This document shows positions 24,859 to 36,500 of a stretch of DNA of 64,000 nt, one piece after another. Source of the stretch: Harmothoe impar (taxonomy: Eukaryota; Annelida; Polychaeta; Phyllodocida; Polynoidae). The notes under the pieces were generated by a model that saw only the letters and a program-made list of their open reading frames with translations, was not told the origin of the DNA and ran no database searches. The position numbers and the translations under genes were made by a program. The stretch spans positions 14,856,784 through 14,920,783 of the forward strand of contig OX381706.1 in NCBI GenBank assembly GCA_947462335.1, written 5' to 3'. Position 1 is the stretch's first letter. Every line of letters begins with the position of its first letter.

Positions 24859-26520
24859 TGGGTAAAAACAATGATAGCCCTGAGGGATGTAGTCCCAGTA
24901 ACCCTAGGATTATCTGTTTGAAACAAAACAACTGGATTTTTCTAGCCAGGATTCAAGTCATCCAGGCACCGAAGAATTTTTACCATTTAAGGTGCAGCAG
25001 CCACACAGCATTTACATTCACAGTGGGAGGTATTTCTGCAAGTGCTCATGTGCTTGTGTAATATCTTCGTGTCTTCTTATTGGAAAAATATTTATAGCCC
25101 AATGTAATGGCCTTCTACATTAAGTTCATTTTCGACTTTCGATCACTGAGCTTATAAAACCTTATTCTACTTAAACAGCATGCTAAGTTAGACTTTCAAC
25201 TCAACGCAACACATAGTTGAATAAGGCAAGTTTACTTATTTATTCACAAATCCTATTCCTTAACCTTTTCATGCCCAGAACTCTAAAAATGCGCGGTTTT
25301 AGCATTATCTATCTTGTAAACATCGCCCTGACTACCCTGGTCGTCGGATTTAGATGATACATACATATGTTTCGATCATATCAGAATTCTCTCTCGGTAT
25401 TATTGGAAGGCATATAGCAATAGCATCATATATATACAATATGAAGCATATCACAATACAACTCATTCAGCTGTTCCAGAATCTTCAGACGATGGTGTGA
25501 ATACTACCGGTATGTAATTTGTCAAATAGTTCTGGGAACGAAAGGGTTAAAATCATTTTTCACTGCCATTTTGATAGCTCCTTCCATTATCAGACGGTGC
25601 TTTTTCTATGGTTCTGTCCTAGCCTGTTAATCACTTACCAATAAACTACACATCCAGGGTTGCTATTTACCTCTTACTGTGCTGCATGGTAAATAGAAGG
25701 AATATCCACAGCAATAATGATCTCTTATAAAGGCTGTATACATGTTAAAAAAGAGGTTGCAGAGGAGGAGAATGACTAGCGAGCCTCTTTGGTGGTATTT
25801 ATCCATAGCGATGCAACCATGTATCGTAATCCCATTCTAATAACTCTCCCCAAACCCCCACTTCTAGCCAAAACAGTTATAAAGAATGTCATAAATCTCA
25901 CATTGCCATCACCAAATGTTCCTTATGGGAAACCACTCAGTGTCTTCCCAGCACCAGCCCCAGTCAAACTAATGGGGTCTCATCTCATTAAGTTGTTTTA
26001 GGAGGGGGGCAGGGAAATTGGGGATAGAGCGATGATCCTATCAAGTTGTTTTTTTATCTGTTGGAAATGGGAGATTTGGGAGATGATTAATGTTGTGGGG
26101 AAATGATTGAATTCAGATGTGTTGGTTTTTGTTCAGTCTTGGCAGTAATTGGTTCCGTGGGAATAAAGAATTGGGGCAATATGCATGGACCCCCAAACCC
26201 TTCCCTCTCCCCTCCAAACCTCCATCCTGACTTCCCCAGTTCCCTCCTATAGCCACCACCTCCTTCCACCCTTATGCTGCCCATATCCGCAGATACCATT
26301 TTCTTCCCTTCTTTGACCGACTCTCATTTCTCTCAATCCTCCTTCTTCTCCTTTGGTTTGATAGAGAATTAGAACATACGTTAGTTGTATAATAGATAGA
26401 TGTTTATTCTGGAGGCATGAGACTGACTTTTTCTCACAACCCCTTTTACAGCAGCCCTCTCTCCAGGTACCCTTTGAGTGGACACCTCTAGGGCCTGCCG
26501 CCTAACTAGAAGGGCCTTAC
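24859..26520. other. Intergenic, nothing seen
   Basis: Unique sequence; short purine- or pyrimidine-rich stretches near 26.2 kb only. Confidence 0.5.
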
Positions 26521-26650
26521 CCTGTGAACACTGAACCCAGTCTGAACCCTCAAAGAGCTGGCCTCAGGGTGTCCCCTTGTGGTCAGGTCTGGCAGGAAGT
26601 GCTGCACACTAATCCTGAGGACACTGATGGCTTCAAGCAAGGGCATGAAC
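26521..26650 (-). CDS. Possible internal exon of an unidentified gene
   Basis: 130 nt bounded by an acceptor (gatgtag) and a consensus donor (AGG|GTAAGG). Only one frame is open: FMPLLEAISVLRISVQHFLP then DLTTRGHPEASS. Another open, donor-bearing segment (about 26910-26975) lies upstream, but its phase does not fit. Not recognised. Confidence 0.3.
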
Positions 26651-27124
26651 CTACATCGCCAAGCAGTGGTTGGGTGGGTATTATAGAATAAGGGTCCGTC
26701 ACTAGCTATAGAAGTCCCCCACCTGCTTTGAGCATTGTATTGTGGTGAAAATACATGCATTTAAATTCATTGAAAGGTCACATAATTATGATTAGGCATA
26801 ATAAAAGTGTTCACGGTATCCAGAATACACCAATAAATATACAACTAATTTTACAGCTTTTTTTAACAAAGTCTCCCCTCTGCCTTGCACCAACTTTGCT
26901 GCGAGACTGACCTCCATAGCCACAGCCCCAGTGGGGGAGCAAAATATAACAGAGAACCATACACAGGTCACCAGTGTAGAGTGCCTAGTGATGGACCCTT
27001 CTACTATATAATAAGTGGGTCATGGGAATGCTATAGATAGCGTCAGTTGCGGCTCATGGCCTCAAGGTATAGCCTGGGCTCCACTAGGGCAACAATGGTG
27101 TCGCGAATTGTGCCGATCATGCTT

Positions 27125-27275
27125 TGTTTTGCATATTTGGCAGTATTTCGCCTCATTTGCTTCATTTCGCCTCAGTGTCTCCCTGATTGTGGCCCTGTTG
27201 TGGGTGATAATTGGGGCTACATTGCCGCGAAATGAAGTGAAATGGGGCAAAATGAAGCAAAATGTGCAAAACCAA
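27125..27275. repeat. Fold-back (imperfect inverted repeat)
   Basis: The left arm has TTTTGCATATTTGG and TTTGCTTCATTTCGCC. The right arm has the complement (GCAAAATGAAGCAAAATG, GTGCAAAAC). Open frames on both strands are by-products of the arms. Confidence 0.5.
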
Positions 27276-27984
27276 ACATAAAAAAAGATCGCAACGTTTC
27301 GCAGATAGCAGTGTCGCACTAGTGGATTTTGCGCTAATAGAAACATGGTTTAGTGTTAAATGCAATGTTTTACGATAATAAAGAGAGAAAGACAGCCAAG
27401 GACAGATGCAATGCTATGCAATACTATAAACAAACATTGCATCTTAATATATTCTAAAAGGTTAGAATTGCATGATAACATCTTGAGCATGGTGAACGAC
27501 AATTTTAAAGGGTAATATCATCACTCAAACTTTACCACATTTTAAACCAGAACAGTACTAGCAATGTGAATGGGACACGCTTGGTGATTATGCCGCTTTA
27601 AGAGAGAGAAATACGAAAAATATGAGAACTGGTAAACTGGGTATATTCAGGGTATTTAAAGGAGACTCAAAAAACACCAGATGGCAATAAGGATTGTTTG
27701 AGGGGCACGATACATAAAAGCAGATACTGTTAATCCTGACTCTAAAGTCTGGGAGACACCTTATGTGAGTCTGTTATTGATATATGTGGTGTCTGGGGAT
27801 TTGAGGGCAGAGACTGGCAGACCATTGAATGCTCTCCTGCTCCCAAGTTGCTCATTGGGGCCCTGGCCACCATTATTTGTACCTATGGATGGGAGGAAGA
27901 GCATTCAAATAGCATTGGACTGAGCATTGGGTTCCACCAGAACAGGTTCTATCACACTGATATTCTTTGGTTCCCTATAAGAAC

Positions 27985-28250
27985 AGTCACTATGGCCTAA
28001 CCAGGTTAGTAATTTCTTGGCCAACCTTGGTCAGCTACTATTGTCAGGTTGGTCAGTACGGACTAACTCACCTTAATTAGTCTTCCCCAGTCTTTTTGAG
28101 TAAGGCATTAGTCATATGTTTTATGCCTCAGTCATTTTTGAATAGAACTTGGTCATGTTTGACCAATGTACCTATGACTAACCTTGGATAGCCACTTCAG
28201 ACTAAGAGCCATGATATTTCGATTTTCTGTGTAGGTCATGGGGCCATTAT
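27985..28250. repeat. Dispersed repeat H, copy 2
   Basis: GGTTGGTCAGTACGGACTAA then GGCATTAGTCATATG and GACCAATGTACCTATGACTA. Part of the same family may occur inverted near 28380-28520. Confidence 0.6.
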
Positions 28251-28783
28251 CTGCATTCAGTGCTGGTCAGTGGTAGAATTATTTGACAAACTTATCTGAA
28301 TACTTTATATTTTTGGTCCTAGCTTTATGATTTCATGGTTTTATGCTGTATAGAAATGTACTTTCTCCTAGTCCAAACAAAGTATGACTAATGCCTTAAT
28401 AGTCCAAGAAAAATTCCTAGAAATGAAAATACTAAGGTGGGCTAGCCTGACACTGTGAGTGACAGTTTTCACTAACCTGGGCTTGGCGGATAGGGAGCAA
28501 AATTAGGACGAAGTTATGTTAGTCATTTTCTGATTATCAATATAGTCATTAGGCTAGACTACCTGAACAATTATAAGCTTAGACAAAGATAGGCATGCTA
28601 AATGCTGAACGATATTAAGATTATATTCTTCCACACATAAAAGCAACTGGCTGTGCTCTCTTATGAACTAGTCCATTCTCTTGTTTTTTTTTGTCAGAAC
28701 GATAATGCCATCCATGTCAGCCCTGTATGCCCTGCCTTCGCATGACAATCATCCATTTTAACAACTGTAGAAAAACTAAGTAA

Positions 28784-28870
28784 TTTGGGAATGTCGGGAC
28801 TGAAATAGGTTTAAGAGCTTTTGTGTGTTGGGGGATTTCACCTTTTATGTAACATCAATATTTTCTGTGG
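28784..28870. repeat. Dispersed repeat F, copy 1
   Basis: TAATTTGGGAATGTCGGGAC and CTGAAATAGGTTTAAGAGCT, repeated with changes at 62238. Confidence 0.5.
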
Positions 28871-28971
28871 AGTCGCTTTCAGTTGCCTGCTAAGCATGTC
28901 TAACATTTCCTTTTAGCCATTACAGTTTTCAAAGCTTCCACCTCCTTTAACCCACTTACTCCTACTTCTTA

Positions 28972-29190
28972 GGAAGTGGTCATTATTCAGGGAGCTGGTC
29001 GGTGGAATTTCGGGCTGATGCACCAAAACTTTTTTCGGTCACCTAGCCGCCCCCTACCATGGCTGACCATATTTAGCTGTAGTAATGCTTTGGCTTTTTC
29101 GCTAAAAAGGGGTGACATTTTTTTCGGTTTTCCCGTGGGGGCTGGGGCATTATCCAACTAAGCTGCAGACCTCCGCCCCCACAAGTGAAA
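28972..29190. mobile_element. MITE family A, truncated copy
   Basis: Left end TTA|GGAAGTGGTCATT and interior (GCTGTAGTAATGCTTTGGC, CGCTAAAAAGGGGTGAC) match family A. The right terminal repeat is missing. Confidence 0.55.
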
Positions 29191-29252
29191 TACATTAAAA
29201 CAGTATTAACGTAGTTGGCATTTGTGTTCATTGTTTTATTTGAAGCTATTCA

Positions 29253-29545
29253 GGGAGTGTTCATTTTTAACAACAGGGGGGTCGGTGGATTTTCGCGTGA
29301 GCAAGTCGAAATTTTTTTGTCCCCCCCCCCCCCACCGGAGGGGTCGAAATATTTTTGGTCCCCCCCTCAGGCAGGTTGAGATTTAGCACAGTCGACCTAT
29401 TTGAGCTATAGTAACACACGGGCTTTTTCACCAAAAAGTGGTGCAATTTTTTTGGTCCCCCCTCAAGAGGGGTCCCAATTTTTTTGGTCCCCACTTTCAA
29501 GGGGTCCAAATCTTTTTGGTCCCCCTCAAATCCACCAGACCTCCC
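29253..29545. mobile_element. MITE family A copy with a damaged right end
   Basis: Starts GGGAGTGTTCATTTTTAACAA, slightly diverged. The interior is nearly parallel to the copy at 61209 (GAGCTATAGTAACACACGG, GGTCCCC blocks). The right end is reduced to a few bases before TTA. Confidence 0.6.
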
Positions 29546-29648
29546 TTAATGAACGGAACAAAGCCCATTGAATACACCCACATTGTATTCAATGGGAGGC
29601 ATTGAATGCAGCCATTCCACTACTTAAGCATAGTAAATCTTTGCAGCC

Positions 29649-29961
29649 ATTGGCGGATTCAGGGGGGTGCCCCGACCGGCCTTGCCCCCCCCCCCCCCCC
29701 CCAAAAAAAAAAAATTAAAATAAAAAAATAAAAAAGAGGAAAAAGAGAAGAGAAAGGAGGGGGCAAAAGAGAGAAGGGGGCAATACCATATAGACCATCA
29801 GCATTTTCTTGGGGGGGGGGCGCATGCTCCCAAACCGCCCATGTTTGGCTGCTTGGATTTGCTTGCGCTGCGCTGCGCTTGTGCTGTGCGCGGGAACAAA
29901 CAGTCACTCCATGGTAAGCCAGGTTTGGGCCCCCCCTCTGGAAAATCCGGATCCGCCACTG
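29649..29961. mobile_element. MITE with GGCGGATC-type inverted ends
   Basis: Left arm TTGGCGGATTCAGGGGGG, right arm complement CAGTGGCGGATCCGGATTTT. In between lie C and A/G homopolymer runs. Similar GTGGCGGATC-ended elements are common in animal genomes. Confidence 0.5.
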
Positions 29962-30005
29962 AATTGATAGTAATCTCTAAAGAAAAATGAAGTGGTGTAT
30001 GCAAC

Positions 30006-30011
30006 TTTATT
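30006..30011 (-). terminator. PolyA signal of the SLC5 gene
   Basis: AATAAA on the minus strand 70 bp past the stop codon; a short 3' UTR is implied. Confidence 0.6.
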
Positions 30012-30080
30012 ACTTAGGACATCTCTTTGTCAGATTTTGTGATCTTCATGAAAGCTCTTCTGTGGTCCATTGTTGTGATT

Positions 30081-30184
30081 TTAGACAGAGGCAACTGGAT
30101 GATTCTGAACAAGATAGCCCCGGAAGAAACCGCGAAGATTGGGAAATATGTAGCGTTCATCAATCTTCTTCTTTGTTTTAAAAC
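30081..30184 (-). CDS. SLC5A-like: SLC5 exon 17 (last coding exon)
   Basis: Basic cytoplasmic tail starting [17 protein letters not shown], comparable to the family's (L)DPRYILP, and ending ASV before TAA at 30083-30081. The very short tail lacks the PDZ-type end (TRL) of mammalian SLC5A8. Confidence 0.9.
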
Positions 30185-33100
30185 CTGAAAGGATGCATAG
30201 AGAAAAGAAACTGCTTCAAAAAGGAGTCCAGGTTGTCTATAGAATGACCCCCCTCTCTAGCTCAGCCCTGGTCCTCATGTGACTCCCCTAAAGCGGTGTC
30301 ATTCTGGAGGCAACCTGGACTCTGCTTCTATTCTCTGTGTAGATACTGATGTAAGATCTGTTAAACCTTTGATTAGTAATTTTGCATCATGAATACTTTC
30401 ATTCCACAGCATTGATTGAATGAAACAAAATTATAAAAGTGAGGATAATCAATAAAATGGAGATTATTTTCTATTTCAGAGATTTAGTCAGCCATTTACC
30501 TGGAATAAATGAAAGGAGAATCCCTAAAACGATGCCAATACCGTGTCCAATTGGCAGGTACCACATGTGGGAGATCTGATACACTTGCATCCAATAAGGA
30601 CTGAATAAAAGACAGAAATGTTAGGAGTGCAACTTTTTCTCCAGTGCTAGATCTTGAGATATATCTGCACGAGTTTCATATTTTTAATACCATTTCTTAG
30701 CTTGATCACATCTTTAGATTAAGTAAGGTATACTATTCTATTTTGGGTTATATCTCAGGTGTAGCACACATAAATTTTCAACATTAAGTCAATCCCAATG
30801 GGCACAAAATGTAGTTCAACGTTGAATAAATTTTGAACCAACGTTGACAACTAGCTGTCAATGTTGATTCAATGTTCTGTGCCCACTATGATGGAAACTA
30901 AGATGGAAAAAATCTATCACAGAGTGCATCTGATGCATAAAAACTTACTCTTTACTATTTTCAACTATTTCAGTTGTCATATTGATTGTTGTGACGTCAT
31001 TGAGAATCCCATTCACTGATGTCACATTATCAGGGCAGCCAGCTGTAGTCAAGGGGAGGTACTGAGCTGGGTATCTGCACAGGTGTCGGAAATAGATATT
31101 AATTAAGAGGCCTATGAGGTCTACTCCAACGAGAGTTAAGGGTATGATTTTTTACATTATGGCGCTTAGGCCAAAAAAAAGAGGTTTTTTTCAACATGGC
31201 CAGAAAATGTAGGGTTGGTAGATTGGATTTTTTTTTAACGTATTTTTTTTTAAACATGAAAGTACTAGCCGGCCTGTCCTAAGACCCTAAAATTGACCAA
31301 AAAAGGGTAAAATTTAATATGGAAATTCTTCAAAACTACATAAAAAATGTAGAATCGGCCCTGTTTTCATAGGGTCGGTCGGGTGACCTGAAACAAACCT
31401 TTTTTTTGGCCTTATACAAGCTTATTTAGAAATTCCATAGAAAAGTAATGTTTGAGCTCTATTTCATTCTGATAGGAAGCCCAGACCCTCTGCCCCATTT
31501 CTCCCTGTGTATGAGAGATACTAACTAGTGAACAAAAAACGCTGTATAACGTTCTCCAACGTTTCTCCATGGCACCTTAGTGTGGCAAAACGTTATATAC
31601 CGTTAAAAACGTTATGTTGGCGTAGAAAAGTGTATTTCTGTTGTCTGTGTTAGGGTTTGCAAATTATGTGTACATGGGATTTTAAAATCTTGGGGGTCAA
31701 ATTATATTCAGCCCCCCTCTTCTCTATGAATGCCCCCCCCCCTTACAGTCAAACAGTAAACTTGTCTCCAGAGTCTTCAAAGTGACGGTAATAAATAAAC
31801 AAGTCAAAAACTCGTCTAACTGACAAGGAAGTGGGTCTTTTAGCTGGAGATAAAAGACCCACTTGGCATGTGCCAGCTGCAAATTCTATTTGTGGGATGG
31901 TAACCTGATAGGTTAGACAACTCGTTTGACTTGTTTATTTTATGATAGTCACTTAGACGAGTTTGGAGACAAGTTTACCTTTTTTAGTGTACCCCGCCTT
32001 CTCATAAATCACTGACCTGTGATAAAGAGCTCCTTGAGCTAGGAAAGTAATCACACCAAATGCCAAGAGGGAGCTGAGCAGCACCGCCTGAGTGATAAAT
32101 GTTTCATTAATTATTACAAATAATAGCATTACCTCAAGCATTAGGGACTACTGTTAACGTACTATATTTTGCACTGTACATCTTTTCACGAAAATTAACA
32201 CGGAATCACTAAACTTCCCAGCTAACAAAATTACGTTATCTTACGTCAAAATAATGTTTTTAACGTTATATAACGTTTTGCCACAAACAGGAGTCATAGA
32301 GAAACATTACAATAACGTTGTATAACGTTTTTTGTTTACTGGGTTTCCTTATGGCATCTTAAATTTATGTTAATGCAAATATTTATACAGTGTAGTGTAT
32401 GTATGTACCTTGCTGTTCGCGGCAGGCCACGCCCCTGCCATGATGAACATGATGCCGAGAGGTACATCGGTGATTGCAGTCAGCACGTAGATCATCTAAC
32501 AAGGAAGTTATAGACATTATTAGGGTTTACTCATTTTCAACAACAAGGGGGCTGGTAGATTTGGAAGGGGGGGGGGGTAAAATGACCCCCCCCCCCCGGT
32601 TCTGTTACTATATGCCTCAAAGTGGGCATGCGCTGCATTCTTTTGGCCTGCCGGGGGGAGGGGGGCAAAATACTTAGACTGCGCTAAGGGAGGGGTGAAA
32701 TAATTTTGTATGCCTGCAGAAAAATGTCACCACCTCCTCCTCAAAAAATGAGTATTCCCTTGGAGATGTTGGAGCTACTGTAACTACCCAAACTGCATCG
32801 GTTAGTGGGGCTCATATGTTTTTTTTCAGGACAAGCTGGGCTTGGTTACATCTGGAATTTGGTCATTATTGTCGAGGGCTACCAGTAGGAGCCCAGGTGG
32901 GCTTAACAACTCCCTTATCTGAAATACATTGCAAATACTCCAAAAGATACTCATCTGTGATTTCACAAATAACAATTCAAAGTACAATTCTTATGGTATT
33001 TTGTCAAAGTGGGTTAGATCTAGGTTGAAGCCGTGCGCTTCAAACTTGAGCAGGCATAATGGGACCAAATATTTAGCCCAGAATGAAAGTGTGTTGGGCC

Positions 33101-33332
33101 CATATGGCACCCCATTTTGAAACCCATATAGGCCCTATTATGCGACGCTGTCTTGGTACTGGCTGAATCAAAACAATGTAGTGTTTTAGCTATAATCCTA
33201 TATAATCAATGCGGGGCTAGGCTATTCATTGAAATGACCCTGTATTGAATTATACATTTATATTCAAATCTGTCAATCTGTATCGAACATGCAATTTGCA
33301 CTTGAATTTGTCTCACATGACAAGTCTAATCT

Positions 33333-33402
<70 letters not shown>

Positions 33403-33492
33403 GGGAACCTTGGGTCTCACCTCGCCTACCTGCGTCACCCTCAGACTGCCTCCAAGGTACCAAAGGGACCACTACTATGCACTTCAATTGCT

Positions 33493-33555
<63 letters not shown>

Positions 33556-36500
33556 ATATACACATTTGTACCATCTTCTTGTATCAGGACAAACTATCAT
33601 TTTATATCCAACGCCCTGTAACCTTTAACACATTAAACTTAAAGTTTAAGTTTGATGTGTTATCACCTTAATCGTCATGATGCATTGATGCAAGTACTGA
33701 CCTTTACAAGAGTTCCTCCAACTCCCAGGAATACAAATGCCATGCATGTAGAAACCACTCCAGTCGCCAACACTACAACCATGAGCAATATAGAAGAATA
33801 AATTTTGTTTGAACTACTACCACATTATTGTACTGCTAATAGGGCTGAAGCTACCTTTAAAAACTTAATTTGGTCCAGATATTTCCATGCTAATAATCAG
33901 CATCTTCCAATTTTTCTCACCTAGTGTCTTGATGACATAAGCTTTGTGTATTTCCTTGAATGCCCTGAATTCATATGACAGTACGTCCTCCCAGATCATC
34001 TGAGATACTGCCATAAGGAGGGATGAGAGGTTGCTGTTACAAAGAGTGATATGTGTTGACATGAATGTGAGGTTCTGTTGGTGGCTGTAAATACTGCAGG
34101 CAATCTATTTATAACTATCATGCAAAGACATGTTTTAAGAACCCTTCATTAGCTGCCATAGAGCTGATTAAAGCTTCAGGAAAGTAGGTTGTTAGCTCAA
34201 CTTTAAGTGCATGAGTTATGAAGTTGACTAAAGGTGCTAAATTAAAGTATGATTAAACCTGAAATCTGCTGGAAAGTTGCTCATCCTACTTTAAGCACAT
34301 TTTCACCAACTTTAGGTGAGTATTAAAGCTGTCACAGCTAAAAGATTCATGCAGTATTTAATGCTTGATTGTTTAAGCATTTAAGTTATATTTCTAAGTA
34401 TTTCTATTAACTTATTTGATAGCAAATACATTACCTCAAGGCTCCAGCCAGTAATCCTGCAAAGAATAGACCCGGCATTCCTGGTAGGGTCATCACTTCC
34501 ATCACCATATACGCGATGATCTGAAAATAGACAAAATCTTTGATTTATAATTAATTCATATACATCTTCTGAGAATTCTCTATTTTCATAGATATTACCA
34601 TAGTTTATGTCACTAACCAATGAATAATTTGAGACAACTTTTTCCAAATATCATGAAGATTTTAATCTAAATTGGTGATGAACTCTTAATATCTGAAATA
34701 TACTCAAATATCATGCCCTCAGCACTCAAATAGACATATGGATTCTAAAAACTATATAAATTGTTCTATTTCTATATGATAAATTAATGTAATTTCGTAA
34801 GAAATTAATCAATTCAACACATTACATCATTTATAGCCAAATAGACTGTGGATATTCAAGTGGAAGCTGTTGAACCAAAAAGAACCTTAGTACTTTTTTT
34901 ACCTGATTGACATTATCTATGTATCCTGCAGAAAGCGGGTCACATCTTAGATTGGCAAAGTAACCATAGGCAACTATCCCCATGGTACATGTAGATGTAT
35001 AGAAGAGAGTGCTGCAAGGTATTTGTAGTAACAGGCATCTGGTAAATAAGATAAAAATATATAAGTGCCCTCAAAAAAATATTTTTGCCAGTCTTTTATG
35101 AAAAACATGAGCAGAAATAGAGCAGTTTGAAGCATCCACAGCTCGAACAGGCTGATATACAACCCCTCCTTCCTCTATGTATCCTTTGGAAGCATCGATG
35201 GGCACGTAACTTGCTGAAATTGACTTCTTACCGTCTGTCGCTTTTGACCCATCCCTCGCTGGTACCACCTGAGCTGGTCCCCTCTCGCTGGTCACAGGTT
35301 GCAGAACCTGCGCGGTTTTGGACCAGCGCTCGACTCGACTACATTTTCATCAAATATGTCCCTTCTAGGCCGTCCTGTTGCACCTCCTTCACATTGTCGC
35401 GCAAATACATCATTTCCTACCCGTATCTGTGGCGTAGAAGTGTCGATGGGCGAGTGGAAGACAGGAATTGATGTTTTAATATGTGTGCCATCCTCAATCT
35501 TGATGGCGCCATCTTTGGTCGGCACTTTGACCGACCGTACGCCAATGGCCTCCAGCGCTGCTGCATATTCCTTCTCCATCCGCTCATTTTGAAGATCCAG
35601 ATCGTCTAGCCGTGACTACAGGGTAAGTAACACTCCCTTCCATACCAGTAAGGCCCGTTTAGCCTCAGCTCTTTCGACGTGATCTTGCAGGACCTTCTCT
35701 GGCGTCAATGTCGATGCCCCCAGGGCCAGTGATGATTGCGGGTTCGCCTCTTGTTGTCCGGCGGTACCCCCGTGCGGCCCGTGAAGACTCTCCTGTGAGC
35801 CGTCCTCCTTGGTGGCCGCCTTAGGCTTAGCCGTCGTCTTGGGACTGAGGTAGTACTCTTCAGTCTCTCCCCATGCTCCTTGGTTATAGTGTTTTACCCT
35901 CGCCCCCCAGTCAGGGCAGGTATATTTAGAACTCCTTAGGTCAATGTTTGCCCCACATTCATGGCAAACCCCCATCTTGAGGATCCCCTTGAGAAGAAAA
36001 ATTAACCAACTCCTGTTGAGCTACAATGGAGGGGACTGGCTGGTTACTGCAACAAAGGAGGTTGGTAGGTAGATGGAGACATCTGCACGCAGGGGCGTGC
36101 AGATGGTGAGAACACATGTCTGAGAGCTAGAGAATGAACTTTCAGCCTGTGTTCTGAACATTGCAGCAGGTTCTCAGGTCGTAGTGAGGGCTCACATGAT
36201 TCCTGGGTATCTTAACTGTACAACTGACCTGTTTTTGGAAACTGTCATATTCCTTAGATATTGTATCACATGTATTTGTAAATTGGCTTCACTGAGTCTG
36301 AACAAATGATCTCCATTTTGTAAATATTGACTGCCCCTCCCTCTGGTGGGTAGGTCCTGAACTGCAAATTATCCCTTAGATTCAACACTAGAGGGCTCCA
36401 CTTTCAGTGTCATGTGTCCCTGAGAGGCAAGTTTGAATTGAAGAGTCAGCAATAAGATCACATAGACTAAGCTAACAATAGTAATAAGGTGAAAAGTGAA

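Noticed and set aside
27015..27365. Overlapping open frames on both strands
   Set aside because: Created by the complementary arms of a fold-back sequence.
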